NCBI GenBank assembly: GCA_014529385.2
Contig: CM043950.1
Span: 69,870,935-69,932,934, forward strand
Source: Adiantum capillus-veneris
Lineage: Eukaryota > Streptophyta > Polypodiopsida > Polypodiales > Pteridaceae
Direction: 5' to 3'
DNA length: 62,000 bases
Below are positions 33,950-44,015 of the stretch, piece after piece. The notes below the pieces were generated by a model. It worked only from the letters and a program-made list of their open reading frames with translations. It did not search any database and had not been told where the DNA came from. The translations under genes and the position numbers were made by a program. Each line of letters opens with the position of its first letter. Position 1 is the first letter of the stretch.

Positions 33950-34930
33950 TGTTTGGCGGATAAGTCAACAATGGCCAAACGGCCCAGTCAAAGATGCTAT
34001 TTACTATTTTTAGTAAATACTAACGAGGCCAGATGATGTGGATGTGAAGTAAAGATGAAGATGAAGCAACACAAGCTACAGATGCAGAGAAGAGTCAGAA
34101 TTAACAACTATCCATGAAGTTACGGTCACAAGTGACGGTCACTTAAGTTTTAGGATTTTCCGACAAATGACCACAAATGCGGATTGTAATCATGTTTTGG
34201 GCTCATTAAGAGTTCCAAGTTGTAAACATTGAGCTATATTTAGATCCTAGTCAGTGCAGATGGCAGATTAAGTGAGTCTGGCCATTTGGGCGCCCGGCCA
34301 CTTCTAAAAAGTCTAGTGAGTATATAACTCAAAATGCACAATCTGAAAGGGGATTCGGACTCACTTGAGATAAGCTTTGTGAAGAAGGAGATGGCTATGG
34401 AGTCCTTGAGCTCTCTACGCGCGCACATGGATGAATCGGCTACATTCCAATAGCTAAACTCTAACCTCTTCTCTCTCATTTGCTCTTGGTGTAATCAATG
34501 CCTCGATTAATCAAAGATTAGTGGTTGATTTTGTGATTAATCTCTCTCTTTTTCATGTTTTCCTCTTGATTAAGCATGCTACTAAGTGTGTGTAGGATTG
34601 TGTAGAGTGTTGGTGCCCGATGTGGTCATTCTATGCTAATCTATGCTCATGGTTTGTTTGATTATAGTTGGATTAGTGGTTGGTTAGAGAGTAGTGCGTG
34701 ATTAAGCTTGTGTGTGAGAGATTAGGCCGAATGGTAGAGTTAGTAGTGTGCTCACTCCTCGTAGCATCATCACACCCGCTCCGTAGCTTTCTTTGTGTGT
34801 AGGTCTCACCTCCTAATCCTCCGTTTGGCACGCACAACGCCACTTGTGTGTTTCCATGCCCTAGCCGGATCGTGCTCCTCGGATTGACATTATGTTGATC
34901 TTCCCCCTATGCTAGGATGACGACCCAACA
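33950..34930 (+). repeat. 5' LTR of the young element
   Basis: A TATATAA box at 34320-34326 marks the probable promoter. This puts U3 at about 33950-34345. The complementary strand carries an 80-codon open frame (34240-34479) that is equally present in the other LTR and has no recognisable product. Confidence 0.95.
34320..34326 (+). promoter_or_regulatory. LTR TATA box
   Basis: TATATAA preceded by a GC-containing segment (GGGCGCCCGGCC, itself palindromic, at 34288-34299). Transcription of the genomic RNA would start about 30 bp downstream. Confidence 0.6.
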
Positions 34931-34931
34931 T

Positions 34932-34949
34932 TGGCGCCGCTGCCGGGGA
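34932..34949 (+). promoter_or_regulatory. Primer-binding site, Tat/Athila type
   Basis: TGGCGCCGCTGCCGGGGA begins one base after the LTR. The site common in plant Tat and Athila elements is TGGCGCCGTTGCCGGGGA, usually assigned to tRNA-Asp. This differs at one position. Confidence 0.85.
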
Positions 34950-36239
34950 TCGATTGCCTAAGCTAAAGGTGCCATTGGTGCGATTAGGAGACACTAATTT
35001 CTCTAATTTTTCCTTAATTTTGTTAGTTTTTAGGTTAGGTGTGTTGACTAATTGAGTGGTTTTTAGTGTAATTAGTGCTTGGATTAGCATTGATTATGCT
35101 TAGAACATCCCAAAACAATCCACACACATCATTAGTTTTTGATTTTGATCACTAATTTTGACCATCAAGTTCACTAATTTTCACTAATTTTCTCTAACTT
35201 TGATGCTAATTTCCCGTTGATTGGTAAGTGTTTTTTGTGCTACACACAAGTAGAAAGCGAGTTGGGTGTATGGACAACATGCCTATGTGATCCACACACT
35301 CATATCCTACTCCATTTGTGCGCAATTTGTAGCCAAAATCGCTCATTAATCACTAATTTTCACTAATTTCTCACTAATCATTTGGGCATTTTACAAAGTG
35401 CTGTTTTGTATTGATTATTTGATGCATGTCCATCATGATCATGTGTTTACATTAATGCTAAATGATGCTACACATTGATTTTGTGTTGGTTGTGTGTAGG
35501 TGATTTTCGGGATCGACACACACACACACACACTAGTGTGTTGGGCACTAATCAAGTGCTTAATCGTTGAGTTTGTGGCCAATTAAGGTGCTGAAATTAA
35601 TGCTAATTCTCTGATTTTAAGTGCAGCTTTGGTTCATAAACCAAGTACATTCGTAAAATGCAAAACTAGGTGTGGTTTATGCCTGCTTGAGTGTAGGCGG
35701 AAGTGCTTTATTTGGGGCAATTTGGGGCTGTTTTAGAGTCCAATTTTCTTATGAGAAGCATGTGATTGCTTATGGTTGTCAATGAGTTATGGTTATGTTT
35801 TTCTAATTCCGTTGTGACGCCGAAATGCTGCCAAAATTCGGTCAAATTTGGTTATGTATGCTTATGTGCATGATGTGATGCAAAAAGCGTGTTAATGATT
35901 GATTAAACCTGAGATTTGGATGCTCGAATTGATGTTTACTTGAAGTGAAATGTTGTTTTGAGTGCGATTAGTCATCGTGCAAGAGAGGGTGATTTTTGTG
36001 TTCATTTAAGCGCAGTTTCGAGACGATTTGTGTGCTTATAGAATGATGTTTTGTGCGATTTTGATTAAGTAAGTGATCAATTTTGGTGTTTTGATTGCTT
36101 GATTGCAAATGTTTAGGTCGGTGGGATGATCTAGAATTTTTAGAATTTTTGGTAATTTTTGACAATTTTTTGCTAATTTTTACTCAAATGTGCTACTTAT
36201 ACTCAGAAAATCGACAAATTGCTCAATTCAGGTGATTGT
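34950..36239 (+). other. Untranslated leader, first part
   Basis: AT-rich with many short words of the type CACTAATTTT (35100-35400). No coding frame is convincing. A short (AC) run is at 35517-35532. Confidence 0.6.
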
Positions 36240-36775
36240 GGAGTGCCGGGGCAAATGTTTTTGTTTTTTGAGTGTTTTTACATTTTTAGGTTTTTGTTTG
36301 ATAAGATTTGAATTTTTATTTATATTTGTGTTTTATTTTTTTTTGGTGTTTTTTTCTTCTATTTTTGTTTGTGTTTTGTGATTGTCTTGTGTTTTTTTAT
36401 AGAATTTTGTTTTGTATTTTCTTTATTTATTTTAATTGTGATTTTTAGTAATTTTGTGCATGTTTTGATTTTTTGTGTGTTTTTAGAATTATTTGTGTTT
36501 TTTATTTATTGTTTATGTTCATTTTTATATTTTTGTAAGTGTTTTTTGATTATTTGTGTATTTTATTAATTTATTTTGTGAGCTTTTGAAATTTTTGTGA
36601 GCCTTTTTGAATTTGATTATGAGTTTTTAATGTAATTTTTGTACTTTTGTGTGTTTTGTGTTTATTTTTTGATTTTATGTGTGTTTTTTAACTTATTTGC
36701 GGTATTTTTTAAATTTTTTGGTTTTCTTAATCAAAAAATAAAAAATTATTAAAAAAAATAAAAAATAAAAAAGTT
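36240..36775 (+). other. T/G-rich, C-depleted leader tract
   Basis: For about 500 bases the plus strand is almost entirely T and G with very few C, followed by an A-rich patch (36727-36772). Frames here translate to Phe/Leu/Val-rich strings only because of composition. The transcript would be U/G-rich and poor in C. Confidence 0.8.
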
Positions 36776-37450
36776 TACCTGTCTCGTTGCGTTGACGAAG
36801 CTGGCCGCCCGGCTTTAGTCTCGCCGTGATTCACGTGGCCCTGACCTACCCTCCTACGCGTTCACTGCAGCCGCCAAGACATCCTATGCGTTGCTGCCAA
36901 GACTTCCTACGTGCGCGAGCTGCCCGAGACTTCCTACGCATCCTGGCCCAAGTTGTCCTACGCGCTCGCGCTCTCGACCCCGCACACACAACATTTCATG
37001 AGGCTGGCCCACCCCGCCTTGGCTCGAAACACGCGCGGGCTGACTCTATCACCTTCAAAGCTGGAGACACACAACTCCATGTGCGCGCCAGATGCTACTT
37101 GCCCACCTTGCCAAAATAGCAAAACACACACACAATAGAAGCGGGATCAGTGCCATCTTTCTCGCGCCTGCTTTGTTGACCTCACACACACAAACACACC
37201 CACTCAAAATACCCAAATCTCTCGTACGCAGTTGGCCGGTAACTCTCGCCTACTGACTCCACCCTTTTCGACTGTCAAACCACAGCCCCATCCACCAGGA
37301 ATCATCCTTCACTCTCCTCAATACTCTCGGCCTGCACCTGACTGTCGCCCATAAGCTTGTTGCGCACCCACACCGATTCACTAAGCGTCCTGCCTCGGGC
37401 CCAAGCATCTGTGCTTTTTTGTTCCCTGCTTTACTCACCATCGCGCACAT
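36776..37450 (+). other. GC-rich island inside the leader
   Basis: Composition changes abruptly at about 36776 to CpG-rich DNA with repeated short words (GACTTCCTACG, GACATCCTATGCG, TTGTCCTACGCG). An open frame of about 97 codons (36826-37119) is present, without any domain I recognise. It could be captured host DNA or an old GC-rich part of the element. Confidence 0.6.
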
Positions 37451-37639
37451 TTCTGATGTAGTCGACTTGGAAAAATGAGAATTAAAAATAAAGAGCTTTG
37501 CTTTTTATTACAAGAAAAATATAACGAGGGAAGGGGAAGTTCCCACCATTACGAGACATGATCCTGATCTCACAGTCGACACTTCAAAATAAAAAACATA
37601 AAAAATTTTGTGAGGTTTTTTGGCAATACCAAAGAATGA

Positions 37640-38600
37640 TGTTATATGGAACAAGCATATATTGGCATTAAAGGCCAACTAAAAATTTCCATGGTCGACA
37701 TGCTTGATCCGATGCGCCGTAATGGGGTTTCTTTTGCGTGATTTGTTGCCATCAAGCTTCATGTCCATGAGGAAAGGATTAACAACATAAAATTGGGCCT
37801 TGATTACCACGAGAGAGTTTTCATCTTATGCTCTTCTTTTTCCCTTGCTATGCATGCCGTATGAGTGCTAGCTGGATGTGATCATCAAGGGTGTGGATTG
37901 AAAGTTTGGGTTCGGCATTGCTCGATACTTTTATAGTGCTTAAGATGTATGCAAAAATCATGGCATAACACTAAATTGGGTTTCTTGAATGACCATGAGA
38001 GGGTGGTAAAATTTTAGGCTTGTGATTGAGCATTCTTCTAGTGCTAGGCTTGATTGAAATTCTCATCTGCACTAAAATGGCAAGCTCTATTTAACATGCA
38101 TGGGAGCTTCATGTGAGAGTTGCACTAGATGATGAGTGGTAATTGCTTGGTCTGAACTTTGTGCTTAAACTTAACATTGCTTGTACATTTTAATGCTCGA
38201 CTTGAATGAATAATCATTGGAAAGCATTAGAATTGAGCTTGTTTTAATGGCCAAGAGAGAGCATTAAAACTTTTGGGGTTGTCGATGATCATGCATTTTT
38301 AGTGCTTGTGATGAATTTACAAATGCTTTCATGGACTAACAATTATGCATTTTTTTGAAGGGAAATTGGCCAATCATGGTTCAACATGAGGTTGTGCTTA
38401 ACCAATTAAGAGAGTTCAAAATTTGCTTCATCCTAAACTCTCTCTTCCTTTTAACATGTATGCTAAAAATGCTAAAGTGAGCATGATTTTGGGAGAAATG
38501 GTCATTAAATAGCATTAAATTGAGGGTTGCTATTGACCATAATATGGTGCTATGAATTAAAATTTGGATTTGGCATTGCTTGATACATTTTAGTGCTACA
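37640..38600 (+). repeat. Degenerate tandem repeats in the leader
   Basis: Variants of one theme recur: a (CC/AA)ANGAGAG(A/G)(G)T word near 37808, 37997, 38262 and 38408, each followed by AAAAYTT-like text. A TTTTAGTGCTNNNGATGNAT word recurs near 37930, 38035, 38295 and 38600. The spacing is irregular (about 130-260 bp). It is non-coding. Confidence 0.5.
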
Positions 38601-39207
38601 TACTGCAGCTAGACCTACACCTAATGATGACGTGGTAATACATCTGGGAAAAAGCAGCTGTATTGAATGGTAGTGACCTTAAGGAGGCCGGAAATTGAGC
38701 ATTGCCAGGCACAATTTTCCGTGCAAGTCATCAAAAGAGCAAATTGAAGATGAAAAATTTGAGTGTGCCAGGGATAAGGGTAACAGTGAGGCCAGAAAAG
38801 CTAAAGTTGCGGACAAATACACTTCAGAAGTCGGATGACCTTTGGTCACCTGCGGGGTGGTTTAATTTAAATTAAACGCCAAATAAAGTGTGCGGTCAAC
38901 AGGCAAATTGAGGTCGTTTTAGTTCAAGTTCAAAAGTGCTTTGCTAATCCAGACTTTTGCAGATTAAGAGCACATTTCATCGCTCAATCGACTGAAATCG
39001 AGATTTCACAAAGGCAAACAGTCGTTGCAGTACAGTGGTAAGTAACTTGCCAACTAGTGCTACAACGTTACAGGTAAATCAGACCGTCGAGATTACAGTG
39101 AAGCCTAGCAGGGAACATTGCATTAGGAAAACCACTGGTCACCCGTGGGAGAGGCTAGAGAAAAGAATACAGGTGCTCAACAGATCAGAAACAGGGTTAA
39201 AAGCAAA

Positions 39208-39972
39208 ATGGAGCAGCAAATACAACAGTCACAAGTAATGGAAATATTGGCAAATCAAAGCAGTGATGATGCAGCTTCTAGCTCATCAATAACAGTCAAT
39301 TCAGTTGGCGTCAGGTTGGAGTTAATAGGTCATTTCAAAGACTTTCCATGCTACATGGACGATACAGACAATCGCTATCTAAAATCTAAGAAAAATGCTC
39401 TGAAAAGTCCGACAATACAGGTTTTGGAAGTAGAAGAAGCTACCAACATGGCAAATTCGCAAAAGAACTTAATGGAAGATTGTTTGGGATCGGTGTACAT
39501 GAAACTCAAACCAGGTAGTGAGCTGGACATAACAAAATTGCACAGGCAAGATCTTCCAGAGGTTAGCAGTTTTCGAGTCACGGTGCACTTGATAAAGTCA
39601 AATTACAAAGACAAAAACTGTAGCAGTCTCTATAGAGACATGGAAGGTAGATGGTACAAAGCGGAAACAACTCATCAAGCAACGGAAGAGCCAAATCAAT
39701 GCTTCATAGCTCATGAAGATGGTTCAAAGTTGGGTTACAAATACGTGTCGACAAGTGGTAATGTTTACCGCTTGATAATGAGCTTACCTTTAGCTTCCAA
39801 TGCAGATACAACGGTGGCTCAGAAAGAGGAATCACTCAAGAGACGGAACTTACTATACTCAATCTGCCAAAAAATGAAGATACAGTCAGCAGGAAAGAAT
39901 TCCTTGAGGCCATGTGCAAACAACAGTTGCCTTCAACAACTTCGGAAGTCAATAAGCAACCTGAAGCGATAG
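39208..39972 (+). CDS. Novel element protein, N-terminal frame
   Basis: The first ATG of the frame is at 39208 (MEQQIQQSQVMEILANQSSD). The frame itself is open from upstream of 39145. The product is hydrophilic and contains VGVRLELIGHFKDFPCYMDD and, further on, SSLYRDMEGRWYKAETTHQA and YKYVSTSGNVYRLIMSLPLA. I recognise no protease, capsid or other known domain. The coding signal passes to the -1 frame somewhere between about 39800 and 39850, where ETELTILNLPKNEDTVSRKE begins. The last 40 codons of this frame are therefore probably not real. The two frames overlap by 210 bases. Whether the shift is programmed or a mutation cannot be told from one copy. Confidence 0.7.
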   Translation: MEQQIQQSQVMEILANQSSDDAASSSSITVNSVGVRLELIGHFKDFPCYMDDTDNRYLKSKKNALKSPTIQVLEVEEATNMANSQKNLMEDCLGSVYMKLKPGSELDITKLHRQDLPEVSSFRVTVHLIKSNYKDKNCSSLYRDMEGRWYKAETTHQATEEPNQCFIAHEDGSKLGYKYVSTSGNVYRLIMSLPLASNADTTVAQKEESLKRRNLLYSICQKMKIQSAGKNSLRPCANNSCLQQLRKSISNLKR

Positions 39973-42620
39973 CTCTCGATTGGATCCACGAAACGAGATG
40001 GAAAGATCCAATTTATGTGGATTCTGATTGGCAAAGATGGATTCAAATCACAGGGGCAAGGACATATAGCGAGTTTGTTCCTCGGACGCTATGGGCAGCG
40101 CGCATCGGAGACAAGAGCTACGATATAGATGGAAGATACTATGATATGGATTGTATGGCAGATAAATTCTCACAAGGAGCTGTAGCTTTCATCTTATCAC
40201 CTGCAACTCCACAAGACCAAATTGAACGACGGACACATGACGAAATGATATCCAACCAGGTAAATCTTAGTCATACTGCCACTATTGCACAAAGTCCATT
40301 GCTAGAAGATAAGGAAGTGAAAATTGAAAGCCCTAGGCTTCCACAGACACAGGATCAGAATGTGAATTTGTATGAGCACAATTCAACTCCTTTCATTACA
40401 CAAATGAGTGCCACAACACAACATTCACATGTACCGAACACTGCACATGCACCACAAAATGCACCAACACAAACACACGTACAATCAATGGAAGTATCAG
40501 CTAATGAGTTAGCACGACTTCACCAAGACGTAGCTCAATCAGATGAGCTAGATGACAAAGCTGGAATATCCACATCTGGCATAATAAAGATGCCTCTTAC
40601 AGATAGGGAACACACTCGGATGGGGGGAGTCCAATCTCCACCTCACTTATGGCCATCAGGACAACCCTATCAACTCCAAACAAAGGAGGAGAGTCACAAT
40701 CCTCTTTTACAATTCAACGGACAACAGAAGCCACATAAAGGATCGAGTCGACAACATAGTCCCAAGACTATACATAAGCCACAGATAAAGGATCACATGT
40801 TGATAACAGACATAGAATTAAAGTTGGTCACTGAAGCAAGGGCTGAAACGACCATCTACCAGGGTTATAATGGAAGCTATTACAAGCTTCTTGAAGATGC
40901 CACAGTCCAAGATAAAGGCAATCAGTCAAAGCCAGCGTCAGTGTTGGTTTATAAGTATCTACATGTCATGCTGATGACATACTTGTTCAAAGATGCTATG
41001 GGCAACGAATACCAACAGTATTATGGACAAATACCTAGACTAGGTATGGAACAAGTAGAAATTGAGGGGCATTGCTACAAATGTGGCATTGATCATCTAA
41101 TACTTGATTGCCCAGTAAAGTTGCACTTAGATATGATGAAGCAGGAAAAACGAGACAGTATCAGACTGCAAGCAGCTGAATCATTAAAGCAGACATCTCC
41201 AAATAGAAAGTCGCTAGAAAGGAAGCAAATCTTGTCAAAGAATACCAGAGACAAACTGATGACTAAAATATTGGAGGTCAAAGGCGTCAACGATATTTTG
41301 ATTGAAAATCAAGCTGCCAAAAAGGATCAGCTACGTCAGATGGTCTCAAATAGCTTGGAATTTTTCAAGCCTGAGGTTGAAAGATCCAACAAGGATACAG
41401 TAGACGATTCAATGTCAGAGGAAGTGGATGAAGAAATTATCTGTGACCCAGAACCAGAGCAGATACAGGCAGTCAAGGACTTGCCATTGAAGAATTCAAC
41501 AAGCAGGAATGTGGAATCAAAGGTTCTACATAATGTTGCTAATAACACAGATAGTTCATCGCTAAAGGATGTACCCAAGAATTCAACAAAGCCAAAGATC
41601 AAGTCTCAAAGCCAAGAAAAAGACATCTCAATGTGTTCAAAGGTTGGCTTAAATCAAAAGGCAGAGCCGGTCATAAAATCAGATCCTAACATTGTCTCGC
41701 CAGTGGAAGATGCCAAAGACACAAAGGTGACACAAATCATGTTTGATTTGAACAATCAGAAGCAAATGGTGCGTCAAGCACATGGAGCCTATCAAAAGAT
41801 GAACAAAGAGATCAGTAAAGAGCAATGTGAACCAATGGCCATGGTAAGCATTGCATCTGAAGAAAAGAGTCAACTTACTTATGTCCGGCCGGCAGAGAAA
41901 AGTAAAGACTCAAGCAGTTGGTCAAAAATAGAGGCACAAAAGATTGTTCTAGTCAGTTTAGACGCAGAAATCACCAAATCATGTCATCCACACGCAAAGG
42001 TACAAACTTCCCAAATCATTAAAACTCGACGTTTATCAGCAGAAGACAAGGGAAAAGCAAAAGTCCAAGATAGTTTAACCTCTTCCTCTGAATCACAAAA
42101 GTCCAACAAGGAGCTCACAAGTGCAGTCAAACAATCAAAGCAAACAGCAGTGGATTCAACACCCCAGAGAAATCAAGACCAACAACCTCGACAAAAGTAT
42201 AAAAAGGTCTTTCAACCAAAATACCCAACCCAAAGTAAACAAAGACACAAGCAGCAAATCAAAACCTATGTTGCAGCCAATGACATCAATGTCAAAGATC
42301 CAGTTTGGGTAAATGATCCTAATCCGAGCAATTCAGGTAAACAAATGGGATGGATTGCCTCCCAATACAGCTTAAAGGAGCAAGGCTACTACAGTGGTCA
42401 TACAAATGTTTGGTTACCTAAACCAAAGATATCAGGCTATATAGTAGCAAGTGGCTTCAAACCAAAACAACAAACAGGTGGATCAAGATCAAATTCAACT
42501 CAGAATAGGAGATCAAACAACAAGGCCAGGAACAGGTTCAAAAACAGTTCTCAATCTAGAAGGCCTACATATCTTCAAGGGAATTTACCACTCGTGATTC
42601 CCAAAGATGGTAAGGAATAG
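39912..42620 (+). CDS. Novel element protein, main 902-codon ORF
   Basis: The frame is open from 39762. The first ATG is at 39912, but coding-like sequence starts before it, so translation more likely arrives by a frameshift from the preceding ORF. Early blocks are DWIHETRWKDPIYVDSDWQR and GDKSYDIDGRYYDMDCMADK. A long Gln/Ser/Thr-rich part follows, then IYQGYNGSYYKLLEDATVQD and KDAMGNEYQQYYGQ. A knuckle-like CYKCGIDHLILDC is at 41073-41111 (CX2CX3HX4C, one residue shorter than a standard retroviral knuckle). Next is a long acidic/basic repeat-poor region, and a C-terminus with GYYSGHTNVWLPKPK and a basic NRRSNNKARNRFKNS tail. The knuckle and basic tail suggest nucleic-acid binding, as in gag. 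I know no matching family. Confidence 0.8.
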   Translation: MCKQQLPSTTSEVNKQPEAIALDWIHETRWKDPIYVDSDWQRWIQITGARTYSEFVPRTLWAARIGDKSYDIDGRYYDMDCMADKFSQGAVAFILSPATPQDQIERRTHDEMISNQVNLSHTATIAQSPLLEDKEVKIESPRLPQTQDQNVNLYEHNSTPFITQMSATTQHSHVPNTAHAPQNAPTQTHVQSMEVSANELARLHQDVAQSDELDDKAGISTSGIIKMPLTDREHTRMGGVQSPPHLWPSGQPYQLQTKEESHNPLLQFNGQQKPHKGSSRQHSPKTIHKPQIKDHMLITDIELKLVTEARAETTIYQGYNGSYYKLLEDATVQDKGNQSKPASVLVYKYLHVMLMTYLFKDAMGNEYQQYYGQIPRLGMEQVEIEGHCYKCGIDHLILDCPVKLHLDMMKQEKRDSIRLQAAESLKQTSPNRKSLERKQILSKNTRDKLMTKILEVKGVNDILIENQAAKKDQLRQMVSNSLEFFKPEVERSNKDTVDDSMSEEVDEEIICDPEPEQIQAVKDLPLKNSTSRNVESKVLHNVANNTDSSSLKDVPKNSTKPKIKSQSQEKDISMCSKVGLNQKAEPVIKSDPNIVSPVEDAKDTKVTQIMFDLNNQKQMVRQAHGAYQKMNKEISKEQCEPMAMVSIASEEKSQLTYVRPAEKSKDSSSWSKIEAQKIVLVSLDAEITKSCHPHAKVQTSQIIKTRRLSAEDKGKAKVQDSLTSSSESQKSNKELTSAVKQSKQTAVDSTPQRNQDQQPRQKYKKVFQPKYPTQSKQRHKQQIKTYVAANDINVKDPVWVNDPNPSNSGKQMGWIASQYSLKEQGYYSGHTNVWLPKPKISGYIVASGFKPKQQTGGSRSNSTQNRRSNNKARNRFKNSSQSRRPTYLQGNLPLVIPKDGKE

Positions 42621-42935
42621 GTACATGTGAATACCAAAGTACAGGCAACAAGATTTGTGCCATCAGATATACTTCAAGCACAAGGATATTACAAAGGACA
42701 CAAACAAATCTGGCTACCCAAGGCACCAAGACCAGATTTTACACAACTTGAAGACCATTACAGCTACAAACAGCGACAAATCAAGGATAAAAGTCCAGAA
42801 AGTCAATATGTCGTCTGCAAAAACAAGCCAACATCAAGTAGCAGATACATATGGGTGCCAAAACAGACAAACGAGCAGAAGAAGATTGAGGTCATCCCCA
42901 ACTTCCAACAAAAAGGAGCTAGCCAATCTTCTTAG
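42621..42935 (+). CDS. C-terminal continuation after a UAG codon
   Basis: The frame continues without shift after the TAG at 42618-42620 for 105 codons. It contains QGYYKGHKQIWLPKAP, a second copy of the module found just before the stop (QGYYSGHTNVWLPKPK), and a third, shorter YIWVPKQ. Conservation of the module on both sides shows that the two parts belong to one protein. Readthrough of UAG or a recent CAG-to-TAG change both explain it. Confidence 0.65.
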   Translation, partial: VHVNTKVQATRFVPSDILQAQGYYKGHKQIWLPKAPRPDFTQLEDHYSYKQRQIKDKSPESQYVVCKNKPTSSSRYIWVPKQTNEQKKIEVIPNFQQKGASQSS

Positions 42936-44004
42936 ATAATGGACCAAAAGTTAAAACAAACAAATTTGACAACCAAGGTCACACAGGTATGGCAGAAAAA
43001 AACCTACTTTGCCAATATGATCCTTTAATAACCCTCTTTTTGAGGATCCGAGCTCTGAATGTCTAGATATATACTTTTCTGAGAGCTCAAGACAGTAATC
43101 AAGTCGAAAAAAAATTTCAAGAGTCGGGCAGCTGAGCCGATAAATGAGCAAAGCATTAGACCTAAGCTTCAAGTCATAATATTTTTATGTGGTCGACGAG
43201 TCTAGCTAATTACGCTATAGCTCAAGCTGGAAGAGTTGAGCATAATTATATCGAGTCGCTCATGCTGGATAGGTGAGCATAGTCAATGTATTATTTTAAT
43301 CATGGTGGAGAGGCGAAATATTCAAAACAAAACACACACGCACTTGTGCACATTAGGAGAGTAAAACCAGTGCATCAAACGCCCTTCTCAAGAGTAGTGG
43401 AAGCTTGTGAAGTGAAGTTAATTTTACTTTGTTAGCTACATTAACTCTGAGGAGCACCCATCAATACTCTTCTCTCGCACATCATAACCTTACCCATGCA
43501 TAGCATTTCGAATGTCCCATAATTGGACATTTGCATTAGGCACCTTTTATTGTTCCACCCATGCACTCACCTTGCAGATAGGCAGCAACAAAACAACTCC
43601 AGACTCAAGGCAGATCATCGACACTTTTGAAGGGACAGGCGGCTTAAACAATTCAGTTTCACATTATTTATATAAGCCCACTCAATTCAGTCCCTCAACA
43701 CCCATCATTGTATCTTCCCATAATAAGATCATATACCTTTGGGCACTTTTTCCCAGGAGGTTTTTCCCCATTGGTAATCCAGGGTATCCAGACCCTAATG
43801 TAATGTACATAGTCTTTTTAGTTCACTTTTTCCCATAATAACCCAAGCCAATTGCTTCAACTTGAACCCAAATGCCTATTCTCATATTACACCAACAAGT
43901 CAACCAAACACCTTACAGTTCTTCAAGACAACATTCACCACCAATTTCAAAACTCTCCAAGTGCCAGCCAACCAGGCAGCGCATGGGGACGTGCACTGAA
44001 ATCG
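42936..44004 (+). other. 3' untranslated region of the young element
   Basis: No convincing frame is present. Short GAGTCG and GTGAGCATA-like words recur around 43090-43290. The region leads to the polypurine tract. Confidence 0.55.
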
Positions 44005-44015
44005 GATGGGGGGAG
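44005..44015 (+). promoter_or_regulatory. Polypurine tract
   Basis: GGATGGGGGGAG ends directly at the TG of the 3' LTR. It would prime plus-strand synthesis. Confidence 0.85.

Noticed and set aside
34932-34949. tRNA gene fragment at primer-site sequences
   Set aside because: Only the complement of a tRNA 3' end is present. There is no cloverleaf or internal promoter boxes. No tRNA or rRNA gene was found in the window.
36190-36569. Hydrophobic Phe/Leu/Val-rich frames that look like small membrane proteins
   Set aside because: They lie in the T/G-rich leader, where such composition gives hydrophobic codons in all frames. No family match and no constraint visible.
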